A stretch of 64,000 bases of DNA from Bacteroidota bacterium (GTDB lineage Bacteria > Bacteroidota > Bacteroidia > Flavobacteriales > Weeksellaceae), in assembly GCA_023399595.1 (NCBI GenBank), contig JAEWOR010000032.1:1-64000 (forward strand), read 5' to 3'. The notes under the pieces were generated by a model. That model ran no database searches and was not told the origin of the DNA. It was given only the letters and a program-made list of their open reading frames with translations. The position numbers were made by a program, and so were the translations under genes. Below are positions 16,175-24,826 of this stretch, one piece after another (positions within the stretch are counted from its first letter, which is position 1; each line of letters opens with the position of its first letter).

Positions 16175-16480
16175 TTTTTTACAGATTTTTTTAGAATTAT
16201 TTTTCTTTTCAGACAAAAAGGTTACAAAATGATAATTTTGAATTTCACCAAAAATCTAGGTTTGCTGTCACTAAAATTATGCCAAAGCCTTGTCTGTAGC
16301 TAATTTTAAGAAATGTTAATATTACATTATGATATTATTAAATCCGTAATTGATTATTAATAATAATAAAATTACACTTTATTGTTGTAATGTCTTTAAT
16401 TATTGAGTGTTAATATTGTTGTAATAAAAATTTAAAAGCATGTTTTATTTTGATGACATAAATGCTTTTATTATTCGCGA
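16175..16480. other. AT-rich gap between HU and panD with small repeats
   Basis: No gene is seen. The stretch contains a 12-base direct repeat (TATTGTTGTAAT at 16380-16391 and 16414-16425, 34 bases apart) and an inverted repeat (TAAAAGCAT 16433-16441 with ATGCTTTTA 16462-16470). They could be operator elements upstream of panD. Confidence 0.4.
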
Positions 16481-16483
16481 AGT

Positions 16484-16517
16484 CTTGTCAGTATTTCTAA
16501 TTTTATTAATAAATTTG
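16484..16517 (+). promoter_or_regulatory. panD promoter
   Basis: CTTG (16484-16487), 22 bases, then TAAATTTG (16510-16517) matches the -7 consensus exactly. Only 4 bases separate the box from the panD ATG, so the mRNA should be leaderless or nearly so. Confidence 0.5.
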
Positions 16518-16521
16518 CAGC

Positions 16522-16872
16522 ATGTTAATAGAAGTATTTAAATCTAAAATACATCGGGTAAAAGTTACGGCTTCCGATTTGAATTATATTGGGAGTATAA
16601 CCATTGATGAAGATCTTATAGATGCTGCTGGACTTGTAGTTGGAGAACGTGTATATATTGTTGATGTTAATAATGGGGAACGTTTTGATACCTACGTGAT
16701 AAAAGGGACTAGAGGTTCTGGTGAAATTTGTTTGAATGGTCCTGCTGCCAGAAAAGTTCAAGCTGGAGATATTGTTATTATTATTGCTTATGCGCAAATG
16801 ACAGTGGAAGAGGCAAAAACGTTCCAGCCTAAAATTATCTTTCCCAACGAAAATACCAATCTTCTTACCTAA
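16522..16872 (+). CDS. panD: Aspartate 1-decarboxylase
   Basis: This 116-residue pro-enzyme makes beta-alanine for pantothenate and CoA. Self-cleavage occurs at G24-S25 in YIGSITID, where the serine becomes the pyruvoyl cofactor; this motif and [12 protein letters not shown] are present. Length is standard. Its pathway partner panC is at 23024. The next gene starts 8 bases after the stop, so they share a transcript. Confidence 0.95.
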   Translation: MLIEVFKSKIHRVKVTASDLNYIGSITIDEDLIDAAGLVVGERVYIVDVNNGERFDTYVIKGTRGSGEICLNGPAARKVQAGDIVIIIAYAQMTVEEAKTFQPKIIFPNENTNLLT

Positions 16873-16880
16873 TACTCTGC

Positions 16881-17897
16881 ATGGAGAAAAAACCAAATAG
16901 TTTTCTAAAAACAAGCATTACCATTCTTGTTTCTCTACTTTTTGCAGGCCTTTTTATGTGGCTTGCTGTTAGAGGTTTGGATTTTGAAAAAATTAAAGGT
17001 TCACTTGTAAAAGCCAATTATATTTGGGTTTTTTTGGCAACTGTTTTTGGTCTTTTAGCGTATTGGTTTAGAGCGGTTCGCTGGAATTTATTGCTTGAAC
17101 CATTAGGATATAAAATTTCCAATTCTAATTCTTTATGGAGTCTGTCTTTTGGGTATTTAATGAACCTCACCATCCCTAGGAGTGGGGAAGTAGCTAGAGC
17201 AACAGCTTTGTATGGTGTAGAAAAAGTACCTGTGGATAAATCTTTTGGAACCATTATCTTAGAAAGGGTGATAGACTTGGTTTGTATGCTAGGTTTTCTT
17301 TTACTCACTTTGATTTTTAAATATGATGCCATTGAAAGTTTCTACGTTTCATCGGGAGTTCATATTAATCCTATTTTTATTTTTGGAGCGCTGCTTGTTG
17401 TAGTCGCTGGTATTTTTGTGTTTTTTAAATTTAAAGATAGATTCAAAAAAAATAAATTACTAGGGAAAATTATTCAGTTTGTAGAAGGTATTTTTAAAGG
17501 TTTAACCTCTATTTTTAGCTTAAAAAAGAAAGGCCTGTTTATTTTTCATACCATTATGATTTGGGTTTGCTATTATTTTGCAGCTTATTTGGTGTGTTTT
17601 GCACTTCCTGAAACTTCTGATTTTAGTTTTGCAGATGGTTTTTTTATTATTGTTGTAGGGACTTTAGGAATGATTGTTCCTGCAAGTGGTGGAATTGGAG
17701 CTTTCCATTTTGCGCTTAAAATTGGTATTTCTGCACTCTTTTTATCAATGGGGAAAAGTGCAACCGAAGGAGCGGAAGTAGGTTTGTCTTATGCGTTTAT
17801 TTCTCATACCATGCAATTGGTTATTATGTTGGTAATGGGACTTATTTCTATTTTTATGTTGGCGAAAAACAGAAATAAAATCTTACAAAAACAATAA
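16881..17897 (+). CDS. Flippase-like / LPG-synthase-type membrane protein
   Basis: This 338-residue inner-membrane protein has about eight helices and the UPF0104 signatures FRAVRWNLLLEPLGY, LTIPRSGEVARA and PASGGIGAFHFAL. It belongs to the lysylphosphatidylglycerol synthase transmembrane family without the catalytic GNAT part, so a lipid-flipping or glycolipid-handling role is more likely than aminoacyl transfer. It follows panD by 8 bases in one operon. Confidence 0.85.
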   Translation: MEKKPNSFLKTSITILVSLLFAGLFMWLAVRGLDFEKIKGSLVKANYIWVFLATVFGLLAYWFRAVRWNLLLEPLGYKISNSNSLWSLSFGYLMNLTIPRSGEVARATALYGVEKVPVDKSFGTIILERVIDLVCMLGFLLLTLIFKYDAIESFYVSSGVHINPIFIFGALLVVVAGIFVFFKFKDRFKKNKLLGKIIQFVEGIFKGLTSIFSLKKKGLFIFHTIMIWVCYYFAAYLVCFALPETSDFSFADGFFIIVVGTLGMIVPASGGIGAFHFALKIGISALFLSMGKSATEGAEVGLSYAFISHTMQLVIMLVMGLISIFMLAKNRNKILQKQ

Positions 17898-17972
17898 AAC
17901 TTCTTCCAAATTTTTTCCTTTTATTCTTTGTGTGAAGTTTAAAATGAATTATTTTCGTAAAAATTTTACCAC

Positions 17973-18260
17973 ATGAACCTTCATATTGTTGCTCTTTTTA
18001 CCTTCAAGGAAAATTACTTAATGGATGCTATTGAAATCCTTAAAAAACTTGTTATTCTTACAAGGAAAGAAGAAGGTTGTTTACAGTATGATTTAATTGA
18101 AGACCGCGACAATAAAGGCGTTATGTTTTTAGTGGAGCTTTGGGAAACCGAAGAACATCATTACCATCACAGTATTTCTGAACATTTAGATGAATTTAGA
18201 AGACACTCTTCTGGGATGATGGAATCTCAAGAAGTTTACAGAGGACATAAGATTTTCTAA
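17973..18260 (+). CDS. Putative quinol monooxygenase (ABM domain)
   Basis: This 95-residue ferredoxin-like fold protein has the antibiotic biosynthesis monooxygenase pattern: TRKEEGCLQYDL in the middle and FLVELWETEEHHYHH next. Such proteins dimerise and may use oxygen without a cofactor. The substrate is unknown. It stands alone. Confidence 0.82.
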   Translation: MNLHIVALFTFKENYLMDAIEILKKLVILTRKEEGCLQYDLIEDRDNKGVMFLVELWETEEHHYHHSISEHLDEFRRHSSGMMESQEVYRGHKIF

Positions 18261-18392
18261 AATATTTTATTTTTTTTAATTGGTTTATTTTTCTGTAAAT
18301 CAATAAGATGTTGTTTTGTGGCTTTAATGAAAATGAAAGTTGCCAATTCGTTTCTGTAAATATTTTCTTATCTTCAAGCTAAAAATTAAAGT

Positions 18393-18956
18393 ATGGAAAA
18401 TAAGAAAATAGGAATTTTTGTGGGAAGCCTTCGTAAAGAAGCCAATTCAAAGAAAATCGCCAAAAATATCATCAATTTAGCACCTGAAGGATTTGATTTT
18501 GAAGTAATAGAAATCGGTCAATTGCCTTTGTATAATCAAGATTTTGACGAACCTAACGAAACTCCAGAAACTTATATTGAATTTAGAAAAGCAGTGAAAT
18601 CTTTAGATGGGGTTTTGTTTATTACTCCAGAATACAATAGATCTGTTCCTGCAGTTTTAAAAAATGCTGTGGATGTGGGATCGCGACCGCCAAAAGAAAA
18701 TGTTTGGACAAAAAAGCCAGGCGCTGTAATTAGCAGTTCTACAGGAAGTATTTCTGGTTTTGGAGCCAACCATCATTTAAGACAGAGTTTAAGTGCGGTA
18801 AACGTTTTAACGATGCCACAGCCGGAAATGTATTTGGCAAAATTGAGTCCAGAAAGTTTTAATGAAGACGGAAGTTTTAAAGAACAAAAAACTTTAGATT
18901 TTCTTCAAAAATTTATTAATGCTTATGTAGCTTGGTTTCAACAATTAACAAAATAA
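18393..18956 (+). CDS. NADPH-dependent FMN reductase family protein
   Basis: This 187-residue flavodoxin-fold oxidoreductase binds FMN through GSLRKEANSKKIA near the N-terminus and TPEYNRSVPAVLKNAVD in the middle. Relatives reduce flavins, quinones, azo dyes or chromate; the natural substrate is not clear. It ends just before a terminator shared with convergent kbl. Confidence 0.9.
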   Translation: MENKKIGIFVGSLRKEANSKKIAKNIINLAPEGFDFEVIEIGQLPLYNQDFDEPNETPETYIEFRKAVKSLDGVLFITPEYNRSVPAVLKNAVDVGSRPPKENVWTKKPGAVISSSTGSISGFGANHHLRQSLSAVNVLTMPQPEMYLAKLSPESFNEDGSFKEQKTLDFLQKFINAYVAWFQQLTK

Positions 18957-18963
18957 AAAAAAA

Positions 18964-18983
18964 GACGAATAGCGATATTCGTC
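18964..18983. terminator. Bidirectional terminator with GCGA loop
   Basis: GACGAATA (18964-18971) and TATTCGTC (18976-18983) close on GCGA, with eight or more A before and T after. It serves both the FMN reductase gene and convergent kbl. Confidence 0.88.
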
Positions 18984-19001
18984 TTTTTTTTATTTTTAGG
19001 A

Positions 19002-20195
19002 TTAAATCACTCCCAATTCTTTTCCTACTTTTTCAAAACCTGCAATCGCTTTATCCAAATGTTCTCTTGTATGCGCCGCAGAAAGCTGAACTCTAATTCT
19101 TGCTTTTCCTTTCGGAACAACAGGGTAGAAGAAACCAATTACATAAATACCTTCATCCATTAGTTTTTCGGCCATTTTTTGAGCCAAAGGGGCGTCGTAA
19201 AGCATTACTGGAACAATAGCAGCATCACCATCAGGAATGTCAAATCCTTTTGCTTTCATCTGAGCTCTGAAATATTCTGCGTTTTCCATTACTTGATCTC
19301 TCAAAGAAGTGTCTGCGGAAATCATATCTAAAACTTTCAATGCTGCACCTACAATTCCTGGCGCTAATGAATTCGAGAATAAATAAGGCCTAGATCTTTG
19401 GCGAAGCATATCGATGATTTCTTTTTTACCAGAAGTAAAACCACCTAAAGCACCACCTAAAGCCTTTCCTAATGTAGAAGTGATGATGTCTACTCTTCCC
19501 ATTACTTCATTGGCTTCATGCGTGCCACGTCCTGTTTTACCAATAAATCCTGTAGCATGAGAATCATCCACCATTACTAGAGAATTGTATTTATCTGCTA
19601 AATCGCAAACACCTTTTAAATCTGCAACAATTCCGTCCATAGAAAATACTCCATCTGTTACAATAATGGTAAATCTGTGGTTTTTCTTAGAAGCTTCAAT
19701 TAACTGAGCTTCTAAATCTTGTAGATTGTTGTTTTTGTATCTGTATCTCGCTGCCTTACAAAGTCTTACTCCGTCGATAATCGATGCGTGGTTTAATTCA
19801 TCAGAAATAATAGCATCTTGTTCTGTAAATAATGGTTCGAAAACACCTCCATTAGCATCGAAACATGCTGCGTAAAGTATGGTATCTTCCATGCCTAAGA
19901 AATTCGAAATTTTAGCTTCTAATTCTTTATGAATATCTTGAGTTCCGCAAATAAATCTTACAGAAGACATACCATAACCATGAGATTGAATTGCATTTTG
20001 AGAAGCTTTAATGACTTCTGCATTATCTGAAAGTCCAAGATAATTATTGGCGCAAAAATTAAGTAGTTTCTTACCATTTGCAACAATTTCTGCTGATTGT
20101 GGTGAAGTAATGATTCTTTCTTTTTTGTAAAGTCCTTCGTTTTCTATGTTTTGAAGTTCAGTTCTTAAAAAATCTAAATATTGGGTAGAAATCAT
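19002..20195 (-). CDS. kbl: Glycine C-acetyltransferase (2-amino-3-ketobutyrate CoA ligase)
   Basis: This 397-residue PLP enzyme of the alpha-oxoamine synthase family has [38 protein letters not shown] and the Schiff-base lysine in TLGKALGG. It cleaves 2-amino-3-oxobutyrate to glycine and acetyl-CoA in threonine breakdown. No threonine dehydrogenase gene is next to it in this window. Confidence 0.92.
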   Translation of the reverse strand: MISTQYLDFLRTELQNIENEGLYKKERIITSPQSAEIVANGKKLLNFCANNYLGLSDNAEVIKASQNAIQSHGYGMSSVRFICGTQDIHKELEAKISNFLGMEDTILYAACFDANGGVFEPLFTEQDAIISDELNHASIIDGVRLCKAARYRYKNNNLQDLEAQLIEASKKNHRFTIIVTDGVFSMDGIVADLKGVCDLADKYNSLVMVDDSHATGFIGKTGRGTHEANEVMGRVDIITSTLGKALGGALGGFTSGKKEIIDMLRQRSRPYLFSNSLAPGIVGAALKVLDMISADTSLRDQVMENAEYFRAQMKAKGFDIPDGDAAIVPVMLYDAPLAQKMAEKLMDEGIYVIGFFYPVVPKGKARIRVQLSAAHTREHLDKAIAGFEKVGKELGVI

Positions 20196-20267
20196 AATTG
20201 TTTATTTAGTTGCGCTAATTTAGGGAAAAATACGATAATTATTAGAATGCAATGATGGTGGAAATAA

Positions 20268-20296
20268 AAAATCCTTCCAAAAAATGAAAGGATTTT
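20268..20296 (-). terminator. Terminator after the FKBP-like lipoprotein gene
   Basis: AAAATCCTT (20268-20276) pairs with AAGGATTTT (20288-20296). The position fits termination of the minus-strand gene ending at 20318. Confidence 0.65.
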
Positions 20297-20317
20297 ATTT
20301 ATTTTCTATACTATTTT

Positions 20318-21061
20318 TTAGTCTTCAGTATTCATATCTCTAGTCGTTGCTTTGTAAACTTGAAAATTGAATACAAAAGACCTGTTTCTTACCGAGTTTG
20401 TTGATGAATTGTAATAACTAGCATCTCTTGCATAAGCAGCTCTGGAAGGGACAATAATTGCACCTTGCATTTTGTAGGGTGCACTATTGCTAAGGTTAAA
20501 TGCTTTGAATTTTTTAATACCTTCTTGGAAACCTTCTATTTCGTAATAACTTCTCTGTTTTGCAGCATCGGTTGTTGCAGCATTTAGTACACTATTTTTA
20601 ACGTAATAAAAAATAGGATCAAGAGTCATAGAAGAATTATTAACGTTATCTACAAAAGTTAAACCTCCTTCAAACGATACAACTCCAGCAGTTTGATTAG
20701 CAACGTATGCTTGGGATTTCATTAATATATTTAAAACATCCTTGTCTTCAATATTGGTCCCATTTATAGGCTGTGCATTTTGTATTGGAATAACAATTAC
20801 ACCAGAATTTAACTTTTCTAAACCAGGCGTATCTTTTAACTTCGTATAATTGTCATCAATAGTATCTGTTACACTAAAAGGTTTAATATTCCCTTGTGTA
20901 TCAAAATAATGATCGGTCATGAATTTTTGAATTGCCTGGTCATCATAATCATTTTGTACAGCAATGTTTTCAGGTTCTTTATAGGTTTCTATCTCGTCGT
21001 CTTTTTTACATGACGAAAGCGCTAACGTACCAACTAGAATATATAGGAATATTTTTTTCAT
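20318..21061 (-). CDS. FKBP-like lipoprotein (GldI-related)
   Basis: This 247-residue protein has a lipoprotein signal (MKKIFLYILVGTLALSSC, acylated at the Cys). Its C-terminal part contains KMQGAIIVPSRAAYARDASYY and FVFNFQVYK, as in FKBP-type prolyl isomerase lipoproteins of Flavobacteriia, a group that includes gliding protein GldI. The middle is degenerate against classic FKBP, so isomerase activity is uncertain. It is divergent from the S4 gene. Confidence 0.7.
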   Translation of the reverse strand: MKKIFLYILVGTLALSSCKKDDEIETYKEPENIAVQNDYDDQAIQKFMTDHYFDTQGNIKPFSVTDTIDDNYTKLKDTPGLEKLNSGVIVIPIQNAQPINGTNIEDKDVLNILMKSQAYVANQTAGVVSFEGGLTFVDNVNNSSMTLDPIFYYVKNSVLNAATTDAAKQRSYYEIEGFQEGIKKFKAFNLSNSAPYKMQGAIIVPSRAAYARDASYYNSSTNSVRNRSFVFNFQVYKATTRDMNTED

Positions 21062-21098
21062 TGAAAAATCTTTAATTACTTTACAAATATTTTAACGG

Positions 21099-21106
21099 CA
21101 AATGTA
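21099..21106 (-). promoter_or_regulatory. -7 box of the FKBP-like lipoprotein gene
   Basis: The minus strand reads TACATTTG, a match to TAnnTTTG, 38 bases before the lipoprotein start. It lies in the 55-base divergent gap. Confidence 0.4.
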
Positions 21107-21116
21107 AAAATAAATT

Positions 21117-21545
21117 ATGAGAATTGATAAATTTTTGTGGAGTATTAGGGTTTATAAAACAAGAAGTATCTCTGCGGAGGAGATTAAAAAGAATAGAGTA
21201 TCTATTGGAGGAAGTGTTGTAAAGTCGTCTAAAGAGATTAAAGAAGGAGATATAATTACCATTCGAAAAAATCAAATTGATTATAAAATTAAGGTTTTGC
21301 AAATTCCTAAAAGCAGACTTGGTGCTAAATTAGTTCCCATGCATATTTTGGATGTTACAGATAAAGAACAATATGAAATCCTAAAAATGCGAAAATTAGC
21401 CCAAGATTATTATCGAGGAAAAGGAGAGGGCAGACCTACTAAAAAAGACCGTAGAGAAATGGATGACTATGTTTCTACAGGGAATTCAGATGATACAGAT
21501 TGGGAAAACTTTTTTGAAGCCATGGAGGAAGAGGATACGGACTAA
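21117..21545 (+). CDS. S4-domain RNA-binding protein (Hsp15-like)
   Basis: This 142-residue protein has an S4 RNA-binding fold at residues 1-60 (MRIDKFLWSIRVYKTRS, then KEGDIITI) and a charged tail rich in KGEGRPTKKDRRE and acidic residues. Hsp15 relatives bind stalled 50S subunits carrying nascent chains. The acidic end (EEEDTD) differs from the basic tail of E. coli Hsp15. Confidence 0.85.
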   Translation: MRIDKFLWSIRVYKTRSISAEEIKKNRVSIGGSVVKSSKEIKEGDIITIRKNQIDYKIKVLQIPKSRLGAKLVPMHILDVTDKEQYEILKMRKLAQDYYRGKGEGRPTKKDRREMDDYVSTGNSDDTDWENFFEAMEEEDTD

Positions 21546-21561
21546 TCTTTAGATTCTTTTG

Positions 21562-22080
21562 TTAAGCTTCATACATTTTCTCGATAATTTCATCCACAAT
21601 CTCTTCCGGACTTTTATTGTTGGTGTTAATTTGATATTGAGCCTTACTGTAAAAAGCATTTCTTTCAAATAAATGTTTAGCGATAAATTCTGGAAGTTCT
21701 TCGTCTTTCAAATGAGCAATAAGAGGGCGTTTTTCCTTTTGTTTTTGTAAGCGCTCAGCTAAAACACCAACAGAAGCTGTGAGAAAAAAGCTCTTAGAGT
21801 TATGGTTAATAATTTCCATGTTGTTATAGTAAGCCGGAGTTCCACCTCCAACACTTAAAACAATATTATTTTCAGTCGCTAAAATCTCTTCCAAAACTTC
21901 TCTTTCTAGTTTTCTAAAGTAAATTTCACCCTTTAATTTGAAAATTTCAGCAATACTCAATTTATTTCTCTTAGAAATTTCTTTATCAAGGTCAAAAAAA
22001 TTAAAATTTATTTTGTCGCTTAAAATTTTGGAAATGTGAGATTTACCGCTTCCCATGTAGCCTATCAGAGATAAAATCAT
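21562..22080 (-). CDS. aroK: Shikimate kinase
   Basis: This 172-residue kinase phosphorylates shikimate in chorismate synthesis. The P-loop GYMGSGKSHISK, FFDLDKEI (Mg/shikimate Asp), the FRKLEREVL substrate arginine region and SVGGGTP are all present. Length is standard. It is convergent with the S4 gene and divergent from the tRNA operon. Confidence 0.93.
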   Translation of the reverse strand: MILSLIGYMGSGKSHISKILSDKINFNFFDLDKEISKRNKLSIAEIFKLKGEIYFRKLEREVLEEILATENNIVLSVGGGTPAYYNNMEIINHNSKSFFLTASVGVLAERLQKQKEKRPLIAHLKDEELPEFIAKHLFERNAFYSKAQYQINTNNKSPEEIVDEIIEKMYEA

Positions 22081-22111
22081 AAAATTATTTTAAACAAATT
22101 ACTGAAAAAAT

Positions 22112-22141
22112 TTTGAGATATTAAAAAAAGCTATATCTTTG
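22112..22141 (+). promoter_or_regulatory. Promoter of the tRNA Lys-Leu-Lys operon
   Basis: TTTG (22112-22115), 18 bases, TATCTTTG (22134-22141) is a perfect Bacteroidota promoter, 47 bases before the first tRNA. Confidence 0.75.
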
Positions 22142-22188
22142 CACCACTTTTGAAACAGACATCAACAGTATGTTTTAAAAAAGTGACC

Positions 22189-22261
22189 GACTCGGTAGCT
22201 CAGCTGGTAGAGCAATACACTTTTAATGTATGGGTCCTGGGTTCGAATCCCAGCCGGGTCA
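22189..22261 (+). tRNA. tRNA-Lys (anticodon TTT)
   Basis: A 73-base cloverleaf: acceptor GACTCGG/CCGGGTC, D-arm GCTCAGCTGGTAGAGC, anticodon loop CTTTTAA with TTT, T-arm with GGTTCGAATCC and discriminator A. CCA is not encoded. It is identical to the copy at 22402. Confidence 0.97.
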
Positions 22262-22289
22262 CTAGCAATTAAGATTTAGAAATCTTATT

Positions 22290-22372
22290 GCCTGCGTGGT
22301 GAAATTGGTAGACACGCCATCTTGAGGGGGTGGTTTCCTAAGGATGTGCTGGTTCGAGTCCAGTCGCAGGCA
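22290..22372 (+). tRNA. tRNA-Leu (anticodon GAG)
   Basis: An 83-base class II tRNA: acceptor GCCTGCG/CGCAGGC, anticodon stem CCATC/GGTGG with loop TTGAGGG (anticodon GAG), a variable arm around TTTCCTAAGGA, T-loop GTTCGAGTC and discriminator A. Confidence 0.96.
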
Positions 22373-22401
22373 CTGCAAAAAAAAATGAATGTTACATTCA
22401 A

Positions 22402-22474
22402 GACTCGGTAGCTCAGCTGGTAGAGCAATACACTTTTAATGTATGGGTCCTGGGTTCGAATCCCAGCCGGGTCA
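22402..22474 (+). tRNA. tRNA-Lys (anticodon TTT), second copy
   Basis: All 73 bases are identical to the copy at 22189. Two equal Lys genes bracket the Leu gene in one transcription unit, a layout open to deletion or expansion by recombination. Confidence 0.97.
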
Positions 22475-22528
22475 CAAGTTTACTGAAAAGTAAATTTTTT
22501 CATATTAATATTTTGTGATTTGGTGTTC

Positions 22529-22557
22529 AAAAGCCTTCCTTAATCGGGAAGGCTTTT
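22529..22557 (+). terminator. tRNA operon terminator
   Basis: AAAAGCCTTCC (22529-22539) pairs exactly with 22547-22557 around a 7-base loop and is followed by T-rich sequence. Confidence 0.85.
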
Positions 22558-22571
22558 GGTTTTTATTGATC

Positions 22572-22856
22572 TTATATTGTGGGTTTAAGGGGATCAAGGA
22601 TCAAGCACAAAAGTTGGGGACTAGGCAAAAAGTTTGGATAATCGGAATAGAAAAAAGCTTTGTCTCTCACCCCACGAAGTTGCATTCTAAAGTTTTTGAT
22701 TTTCGCATTGAAACTTTCCGCAGAAGCATTGGTGCTTCTCTTTTCAAAATAGTTGAGAATATCATTATAATGATTCGTAATTGTATTTTTTAAGATAGAA
22801 AACGATTTAAACCCCGATTCTTCCACTTCGTTAAACCAATGTGCAAGTTTGAGCAT
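22572..22856 (-). pseudogene. Decayed ISL3-type (ISAon1-like) transposase, C-terminal fragment
   Basis: About 70 residues resemble the end of ISL3-family DDE transposases of Bacteroidota (HWFNEVEESGFKSF, then NYFEKRSTNASAESFNAKIK and FRMQLRGVR). The expected ending FLFRLSKLFA is present but in the next frame, stopping at 22621-22623. One T is missing from the run opposite A 22651-22656. Everything upstream of this region is gone. The stretch 22590-22620 looks like the old IS end. It is a dead remnant beside a tRNA operon. Confidence 0.75.
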
Positions 22857-22965
22857 TGCTACAGGTTTTAGAGTATTCTGGGATTTTATTCCATTTAATA
22901 GTCTTTATTCTTGTTGATTTGTAGAGGAGTTGAATTTATAGGGAAAGAGAATTTTAATCAAAAAA

Positions 22966-23000
22966 AAAAGCAATCATTCATTTTTAGAGAGATTGCTTTT
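22966..23000 (-). terminator. panC terminator
   Basis: AAAAGCAATC (22966-22975) pairs with GATTGCTTTT (22991-23000) with long A and T tracts on both sides. It lies just after the stop of minus-strand panC at 23024. Confidence 0.75.
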
Positions 23001-23023
23001 TTTTGTTTTGAGTAGAGGTTGGA

Positions 23024-23872
23024 TTAGTCCATGTGCATATTATCAATCAATCGAACATTGTTTACATTCACTACGATAAAAGCTCTGAAGTTTTTGTCTT
23101 TATAAAAGAAATCTGTTTCCTGTAAGGTTTCTTCGTCTGCAATGAGGAAGTATTCCAGTTGCATGTCTTTTTGTTCGTTAAAAATATCATCCACTCTTTT
23201 CTTTATTTCTGGAATTGTGATTACACGGAACCATTGGTTTACCTTTAATAAAGTTTGATGGATGATTTTGGCATCTTCTCTTTCTTTATCTGTCAGTCTT
23301 TCATTTCTTGAACTTAAAGCCAGTCCATTTTCTGCTCTAAGAATTGGAACTCCATGTATTTCTACGGGAGTGTTCTCTTTTTTAACCATTTTTTTGATAA
23401 TAGCTAATTGTTGGAAATCTTTTTCACCAAAATAAGCATTGTCTGGTTGTATCTGATTGAAAAGCTCTTGTACAACTGTTCCAACGCCATCAAAATGTCC
23501 TGGACGAGATTTTCCTTCCATTTCGTTTTCTAATCCATCGAAATCAAATTTTTTGCTTTCGGCTTTTTGTGGGTAAATATCTTCTACGCTGGGTGTGTAA
23601 ACTGCATCTACTAAGCCTGAGTTTTCAAGCAATGAAATGTCTTTTTGCACATTCCTTGGATATTTTTCAAGGTCTTCTTTGTTGTTGAACTGTGTAGGAT
23701 TTACGAAAATAGAAGATATAACAATGTCATTTTCTGGCCTCGCTGTTTTGTAAAGTGAGAGGTGTCCTTGGTGTAAAGCTCCCATTGTTGGGGCAAATCC
23801 TATTTTTTTATTGAGTTTCTTTTGGCTGGCAATAAAATCTATTAAATCTTTTTTGCTTTTTAAAACTTTCAT
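23024..23872 (-). CDS. panC: Pantothenate synthetase
   Basis: This 282-residue ligase joins pantoate and beta-alanine using ATP. HIGH-like PTMGALHQGHLSL, FVNPTQFN, the FGEKDFQQL motif and LALSSRNERL are present. Length is typical. Its substrate maker panD is at 16522, outside any shared operon. It is divergent from the glycogen-synthase-like gene. Confidence 0.95.
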   Translation of the reverse strand: MKVLKSKKDLIDFIASQKKLNKKIGFAPTMGALHQGHLSLYKTARPENDIVISSIFVNPTQFNNKEDLEKYPRNVQKDISLLENSGLVDAVYTPSVEDIYPQKAESKKFDFDGLENEMEGKSRPGHFDGVGTVVQELFNQIQPDNAYFGEKDFQQLAIIKKMVKKENTPVEIHGVPILRAENGLALSSRNERLTDKEREDAKIIHQTLLKVNQWFRVITIPEIKKRVDDIFNEQKDMQLEYFLIADEETLQETDFFYKDKNFRAFIVVNVNNVRLIDNMHMD

Positions 23873-23892
23873 TGGTTCTTAAAATATGAGTT

Positions 23893-23900
23893 CAAAAGTA
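23893..23900 (-). promoter_or_regulatory. -7 box of panC
   Basis: The minus strand reads TACTTTTG, matching TAnnTTTG, 21 bases before the panC start. No clear -33 box is seen. Confidence 0.35.
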
Positions 23901-23993
23901 ATAAATTCTATTGTTTTACAGTTATGTAAATGAAGATAATGGATTTGTTTTCCATAAAAAAAGGAAATAAAATGATGTTAGATGTTTTTTTTG

Positions 23994-24001
23994 TAATTTT
24001 G
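23994..24001 (+). promoter_or_regulatory. -7 box of the glycogen-synthase-like/DUF4270/glmS operon
   Basis: TAATTTTG matches the -7 consensus exactly, 37 bases before the first start codon at 24038. Confidence 0.45.
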
Positions 24002-24037
24002 CATATTAAAGCGTTTTTAAAACAAGACTAAAATTTT

Positions 24038-24808
24038 ATGTCAAATCAAAAAATATTATACATTACCACGGAAATGTATCCGTATCAAGAAGATACTAAT
24101 ATGGCTTCAATGGTAAGTAAAATGGCACTTAGAATGCACAACGAAGGCAATGATGTAAGGGTTTTTATGCCTAGGTTTGGACAGATAAGTGAAAGAAAAT
24201 TTCAGCTTCATGAAGTGATTCGCCTTTCTGGGATGAATATTATTATCAATGATTTAGATCAGCCTCTAATTATTAAAGTAGCTTCCTTGCCGGGCGAGAG
24301 ATTGCAAGTATATTTTATAGACAATGAGGAGTACTTCAAAAGAAAACAGTATTATTTTAATGATAATGGTGAAGCTTTTGAGGACAATGACGAAAGAGCC
24401 ATTTTCTTTGCAAGAGGAGTTATTGAAACTATTAAGAAGTTAAATTGGGTTCCTGATGTTATCCATATTAATGGTTGGATGTCTTCATTTATTCCAATTT
24501 ATCTAAAAACTTATTATGAGAACGATGCCTACTTCAAAGATTCGAAGTTGGTATTATCTCTTTATAACGAAAAAAATGCAGAATTGAATCCTGCTATTAA
24601 GGAGAAGTTAGCTTTTGACTCTATTAATGAATTGAAAGCATCGGATAGTCCATCGTTCCAAAGCTTTGTTATCGAAAGTATGGGCTTTGTAGATCAAGTA
24701 GTAAAAGGAGATGAGTCTTTGAATAAAAGCTTAGACGAGGCCTTTAATAAAGCATCTGTATCCAAATCTGAATACCTCGATGTGGAATCAATTTCTTCTA
24801 TTTATTAA
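24038..24808 (+). CDS. Glycogen/starch synthase-like protein, GT5 N-terminal domain only
   Basis: This 256-residue protein matches only the N-terminal half of GT5 glycogen synthases (YITTEMYPYQEDTNMASMVSKMA, then PDVIHINGWMSSFIP). The first-lobe ADP-glucose motif KxGGL is replaced by DTNMAS, and the whole second Rossmann lobe is missing. It is therefore unlikely to make glycogen. It leads an operon with DUF4270 and glmS (gaps of 18 and 16 bases), a pairing I associate with Flavobacteriia. A sugar-binding or envelope role is inference. Confidence 0.75.
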   Translation: MSNQKILYITTEMYPYQEDTNMASMVSKMALRMHNEGNDVRVFMPRFGQISERKFQLHEVIRLSGMNIIINDLDQPLIIKVASLPGERLQVYFIDNEEYFKRKQYYFNDNGEAFEDNDERAIFFARGVIETIKKLNWVPDVIHINGWMSSFIPIYLKTYYENDAYFKDSKLVLSLYNEKNAELNPAIKEKLAFDSINELKASDSPSFQSFVIESMGFVDQVVKGDESLNKSLDEAFNKASVSKSEYLDVESISSIY

Positions 24809-24826
24809 GAATAACATTTTTTATTA

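Noticed and set aside
22515..22793. Plus-strand open frame over the ISL3-type remnant
   Set aside because: It is antisense to the transposase tail and overlaps the tRNA terminator.
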